A DNA stretch of 64,000 nucleotides, from positions 478,547 through 542,546 of the forward strand of contig JACKEL010000001.1 in the NCBI GenBank assembly GCA_020632975.1, given 5' to 3'. Shown one piece after another: positions 60,691 through 64,000 of this stretch (position 1 is its first letter; each line of letters begins with the position of its first letter). Origin of the DNA: Myxococcales bacterium (GTDB lineage Bacteria; Myxococcota_C; UBA6777). The notes under the pieces were generated by a model that worked only from the letters and a program-made list of their open reading frames with translations, did not search any database and was not told the origin of the DNA. Both the position numbers and the translations under genes were made by a program.

Positions 60691-62004
60691 TTAGGGGCGG
60701 GTAAAGGACACAAAATAGAAGTTGAGACACATCTCATCTTCTGTTCTATCTCCCCAAGTGATGGGCTTGTCCGTGGGATTATCAAAATAACAATCCATTT
60801 TTACATCATCGCCAAGATCGAGTAACACAGGGCTTTTGTAGAAAAAGGTTTGTTGCCAACTGTAATCCCATGTTGGAATATTGATCAAACAAGCATTTTT
60901 CCCATCACTTTTGGAGATGGTGGTTTTGAAGGCTTTTCCGTACTTGTGCATGTGCGGCATAATCCCCCACAACGCACCAGGGATCGTCAGTTTTCCTGTA
61001 TTGTCCGAGATTAGATAATTTTTCTCTCCAGCAGGAACATTCATCTTGGTTTGAGCGTGCGCCAACAACACAAGGTTGTGTTTGACCGGCTTTCGCGCAA
61101 ATTGGAGGCGGATGTTGGTGGTATCAGCCTTGGGCTTATCAAGTGCGTTGAGGTTGTAGTGGATCTCCATCATCACGTGATCGCCAGCCTTCATGCTGAT
61201 CCCCGTATCTTGGGGAAAACGAATGACATCTGTCCCAGGAACCCACACGCCCAACAGACCCGCTTTGTCTTTGTATTTTCCATCAAACAAAGCACCTGTA
61301 TAACAATCCCAATTTTTTTCGGGATATTGTGTTCCAAGCTCTTTCGCAAACTCCCCACTGACGCGGTAGATCAACACATGGTGAACCATCTCACGCACAC
61401 CAGGAATCAATTGAAAACCAGTTAATTCTTTGTCCCCAGCTTCAGGAGCGATCGCTTGCTTGGTCAAAAAGCAGTGGTAATCGTCAGGCGTCTTTCCATC
61501 GGGTGTATGCGCACTTTGCGCACCAAGATCAGCATCCACAGACTCCAACTGATCTTGCTTGGGCGCAAACTCTTGCTTTTTGCTCACATCACCCATGGGC
61601 GTGCCGCCATCCACCCAAGCCGTGATGTCCTTGATTTGATCGTCTGAAAGCGCGAGCGAGTGCTGAAGTTCCAAACAATTTTCTTCTTGTTTGCTGTCGT
61701 TGGTGTACGTCTTCGAGGGCATCCAAGGGGGCATCCGTCGATTTTCTACAGACCATTTGACGAGGCTCGCCTTCGCTTTGACTTCCTCATAATTCGTAAG
61801 AGGAAAGGGACCAATACCGCCCTGCTGGTGGCAGTTTTGGCAATTTTGCTGAATAATGGGCTGGATTTTTCCATACCAAAGAGGCGTCGTATCAGTGCTC
61901 GGATTGGGCCCCGTGGCAGGGGTACAACCACCGATCATAAAAAACAAAAGAGAACACAAAAAAGGTGTCATTAGAAGATAGCGAAACCAACGAATCGAAC
62001 TCAT
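60691..62004 (-). CDS. Haem- and copper-containing monooxygenase-like lipoprotein
   Basis: 437 residues from ATG 62004 (AAAGGA upstream). Signal helix with lipobox IGGC. A short cytochrome c-like part has CQNCH at 55-59. The larger part resembles copper type II ascorbate-dependent monooxygenases (PHM/DBM type): VREMVHHVLIY gives the first copper His pair, VMMEIHYNL and MPHMHKYGKAF further His ligands, and EDEMCLNFYF the region with the Met ligand. Such enzymes hydroxylate substrates with copper and O2; haem-fused bacterial members are uncharacterised. Located in the periplasm. Confidence 0.85.
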   Translation of the reverse strand: MSSIRWFRYLLMTPFLCSLLFFMIGGCTPATGPNPSTDTTPLWYGKIQPIIQQNCQNCHQQGGIGPFPLTNYEEVKAKASLVKWSVENRRMPPWMPSKTYTNDSKQEENCLELQHSLALSDDQIKDITAWVDGGTPMGDVSKKQEFAPKQDQLESVDADLGAQSAHTPDGKTPDDYHCFLTKQAIAPEAGDKELTGFQLIPGVREMVHHVLIYRVSGEFAKELGTQYPEKNWDCYTGALFDGKYKDKAGLLGVWVPGTDVIRFPQDTGISMKAGDHVMMEIHYNLNALDKPKADTTNIRLQFARKPVKHNLVLLAHAQTKMNVPAGEKNYLISDNTGKLTIPGALWGIMPHMHKYGKAFKTTISKSDGKNACLINIPTWDYSWQQTFFYKSPVLLDLGDDVKMDCYFDNPTDKPITWGDRTEDEMCLNFYFVSFTRP

Positions 62005-62294
62005 CACTTTCCTTTACTGTCCCAAACAGTGGGACGTGGGGTGTCGTTGCAGCGAAGCAAAACAGAAAGAACGTAGCTATAGCACAGCCACTCTACAAGA
62101 AGCTAGGTTTTGCGGCGGAAGACCTCAAGAAAAAATACCTATAAAATCAGCCTTATCCCCTCACTTTTCAAAGATCTATTCCAAGGGGTCAAATTTATCC
62201 AAGACCCTTCAACAGATCACAACTAGACTGAAAAACACTCCCCACAAAGGAGATCTCGAACTTCCTCAAGAGCCAAAAAAGCAGGAGAAATCAT

Positions 62295-62765
62295 ATGTTG
62301 CAACCCCACTACAAGCCCAAAGGATTCAACACCATCACAGCCTACCTCCGCATCAAAGGCGCATCGGAGGCCATCGAGTTCTACAAAAAAGTATTCGATG
62401 CCCAAGAGATCATGCGTCTATCCAATCCTGATGGGACGTTGGGACACGCCCAGATCCAAATCGACGACACGATCGTCATGCTCGCAGACGAATACCCTGA
62501 GATGAATATCGTTGGGCCACAAAGCCTCGGTGGAACGAGCGTTGCGATGGCCTTTTACACAGAAGACGCAGACAAGGTCTTCGCAAAAGCACTGGCAGCG
62601 GGCGCACAAGAGGTCTTCCCACTCAAAGACCAATTTTATGGCGAGCGCGCGGGACGAATCCGCGATCCTTTCGGCCATGAGTGGATGATCGCCACAGTCA
62701 AAGAAGAAGTCTCCACAGAAGAGATGCAGCGACGTTATGTTGAGATGATGCGCCAAGGAGAATAA
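62295..62765 (+). CDS. VOC-superfamily protein (PhnB/glyoxalase-like)
   Basis: 156 residues. The start FNTITAYLRIKGASEAIEFY, the middle LGHAQIQIDDTIVMLADE and the later FGERAGRIRDPFGHEW-like segment (YGERAGRIRDPFGHEWMIAT) are those of PhnB-type members of the vicinal-oxygen-chelate fold. Metal ligands could be His52 (LGHAQI) and His (DPFGHEW) with a Glu. Function of this branch is mostly unknown. GGAG lies 8 nt before the ATG. Convergent with the AraC gene, 10 nt apart. Confidence 0.9.
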   Translation: MLQPHYKPKGFNTITAYLRIKGASEAIEFYKKVFDAQEIMRLSNPDGTLGHAQIQIDDTIVMLADEYPEMNIVGPQSLGGTSVAMAFYTEDADKVFAKALAAGAQEVFPLKDQFYGERAGRIRDPFGHEWMIATVKEEVSTEEMQRRYVEMMRQGE

Positions 62766-62775
62766 AGCCCAAGAA

Positions 62776-63609
62776 TCAAGATCCCAGCAAGATCACATGG
62801 TTGGGATGATCCCGATGGCGTTCGACATAAAGCGAAGGCGTCATCCCTGAAAAAAGACGGAAGTCCCGATTGAAGTGTGACTGATCGCAATACCCGCACA
62901 GCAGCGCGATCTCCGCCCACTCTTTTTGCTCACCATCAGGAGAAAAAAGAAAAGACAGCGATTGTTGGAATCGACAAAGTCTCGCAAATCTTTTGGGGGT
63001 CATCCCAACTTCTCGGCGAAAAAGCTCAATAAACCGACGTGCACTCAGTCCTTTGCTCTCTTCGATCTCGCGAATCGTTGGGGACACATCGCACTGCAAG
63101 ACACGCAAAGCATAGCGCACCGCAGGGTGAGGAGACATCGCTTCAAAACGCTGGTACATCCGCAAAAGAAACTCTTCCAAAAGCCAAAAGCGACGCGATA
63201 AACTGGGGGCTAGGACCAAGCGCTCGTAAAGTTCTGTTGCGCTTTGTCCCAAGACATCGCTCAACGACACACACTGATTATGAAGGACTTCAAGGGGCAC
63301 GCCCAAAAGAGCGTAGGCACCGCCTGGATGGAAGTGAACCCCCAAGATCGCATCTTGATCCGCTGTATCAATCACCATGGGTTGCGACTGTGGCCCCAAA
63401 AGAAGACTTCCCCCGTAGCGCTGGGCATCTTGGGATGCTTTGTGATCGTAGATGTGGATCTCATCTTTGCGAAGATTGATCACCCATTCCATCGAACCAT
63501 CGGGAAGGATCTGCTCTTTTTCGTGCGCAAATCCTTTTGCGTCGTCATGCCAAAACATCGCAACAAACTTCGACAACGGTGGAACTGGCACATACGAATA
63601 AGCCGTCAT
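62776..63609 (-). CDS. AraC-family transcriptional regulator with DUF6597-like N-terminus
   Basis: 277 residues. The N-terminus PPLSKFVAMFWHDDAKGFAH, ILPDGSMEWVINLR and VHFHPGGAYALLGVPL is the sensor type found in many AraC-like proteins with a DUF6597 domain. The C-terminal helix-turn-helix pair reads IREIEESKGLSARRFIELFR and WAEIALLCGYCDQSHFNRDF, closing with SGMTPSLYVE. Targets unknown; the neighbouring VOC gene is convergent, so joint control is not obvious. Confidence 0.9.
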   Translation of the reverse strand: MTAYSYVPVPPLSKFVAMFWHDDAKGFAHEKEQILPDGSMEWVINLRKDEIHIYDHKASQDAQRYGGSLLLGPQSQPMVIDTADQDAILGVHFHPGGAYALLGVPLEVLHNQCVSLSDVLGQSATELYERLVLAPSLSRRFWLLEEFLLRMYQRFEAMSPHPAVRYALRVLQCDVSPTIREIEESKGLSARRFIELFRREVGMTPKRFARLCRFQQSLSFLFSPDGEQKEWAEIALLCGYCDQSHFNRDFRLFSGMTPSLYVERHRDHPNHVILLGS

Positions 63610-63899
63610 GATCTAGTCCATAACCTCCAAGCCTAGGCGACTTGAGAAAGTTCCTTCCATCTCAAAAGAAGGGACCCAAACGAAAGACCCCACGAAAAAA
63701 ACACCCTCTCACCACAAAAGAAATAACAAACACCACAGAAAAGAACACAGGCCAACGACACATGATAACACTCAAGCGGCCCATCGTCTGGTCCTATCAT
63801 CAAGGTGGCCTATTGCCAAGGACACGCAGAGTTGGTTTGATGGCCCCATCTAAAAGGCGATATCCCATCAAAAGAAAAGGATCTTTCAAAGGGGACCAC

Positions 63900-64000
63900 A
63901 TGATGCCATCCTACCGTTTTGCGATGTTCTTTGTTGTGTTCTTTTTGTTCTTGACCCACGGATGCACAGACGTACTTGGCCCAAACAACCGTGACGCCGC
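63900..64000 (+). CDS. Lipoprotein, 5' end only (runs off the window)
   Basis: A start codon at 63900 (or ATG 63903, same frame) is preceded by AAAGGGG. The first 33 codons give a signal peptide (YRFAMFFVVFFLFLTHGC) with HGC as lipid-attachment Cys, then TDVLGPNN. The frame remains open at the window end. The rest is not visible, so nothing more can be said. Confidence 0.65.
   Translation, partial: MMPSYRFAMFFVVFFLFLTHGCTDVLGPNNRDA

Noticed and set aside
1..64000. tRNA, rRNA or riboswitch genes
   Set aside because: I looked for tRNA T-loop sequences (GTTCGAATC and complement) and known riboswitch cores and saw none; a covariance-model search would be decisive.

Overview
The window is a 64 kb chromosomal piece of a Gram-negative bacterium of intermediate G+C. 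It carries many lipoproteins with lipobox cysteines followed by Glu/Pro/Thr-rich linkers, large MalT-type LuxR regulators, a MORN-repeat lipoprotein ending in an AgmX/PglI-type domain, a peptidoglycan-recognition protein built on PxRLLDTR-type repeats, and multiheme cytochrome lipoproteins. Together these point to a deltaproteobacterial-grade lineage, Myxococcota or a close relative. This is inference: there is no rRNA or ribosomal marker here. No rRNA, tRNA or CRISPR array was recognised.

Layout. 1-9 kb: the end of a membrane protein, a diverged FabH-like ketosynthase, a Cys-based protein phosphatase, a cytochrome P460-like lipoprotein, a repetitive protein with an 11-C tract, a radical SAM enzyme, an SDR enzyme, a frameshifted beta-propeller remnant and a leucine-rich-repeat membrane protein. 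9-19 kb: lipoproteins, a GST/MsrB-like pair, a secreted PGRP amidase-like protein, a complete MalT-type LuxR regulator, another SDR and an AraC regulator. 19.9-20.8 kb: a MerR gene behind a MerR-type promoter, followed 23 nt later by a secreted, repeat-built, 22-cysteine metallothionein-like protein. 21-26.8 kb: a PLP decarboxylase, a TetR gene divergent from an SDR-P450 operon, and a Cys-rich lipoprotein. 27-31 kb: the MORN/AgmX lipoprotein, and a MalT-type regulator that has lost its ATPase half exactly where an IS200/IS605-family (IS1341-like) tnpB element lies. 31-37 kb: a GST, the ergothioneine pair egtB-egtD, a transglutaminase-like protein, AraC, and a 3D-domain lipoprotein.

37.3-51.6 kb is the outstanding region: ten tightly packed genes on the minus strand, several overlapping by 4 or 11 nt. 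They encode seven multiheme c-type cytochromes with 77 visible haem-attachment motifs in total, an outer-membrane barrel, a four-cluster ferredoxin-like subunit and an NrfD-type quinol-oxidising membrane subunit. The set reads as one electron path: quinol to NrfD, then Fe-S protein and tetrahaem protein, then large periplasmic cytochromes, then a barrel-cytochrome conduit, then surface decahaem and octahaem lipoproteins on collagen-like Gly-X-Y stalks. Upstream lies a perfect FNR-type box and a tandem 12-bp repeat with GTTGCAAC palindromes, suggesting induction under oxygen limitation. It looks like a complete extracellular respiration island.

52-64 kb: an acyl-CoA synthetase, an ECF sigma factor with a FecR-like partner, a DsbA-like oxidoreductase, a methyltransferase, a GH5 glycosidase lipoprotein, an unknown secreted helical protein, a haem- and copper-containing monooxygenase-like lipoprotein, a VOC protein, an AraC regulator, and the start of one more lipoprotein at the window edge.
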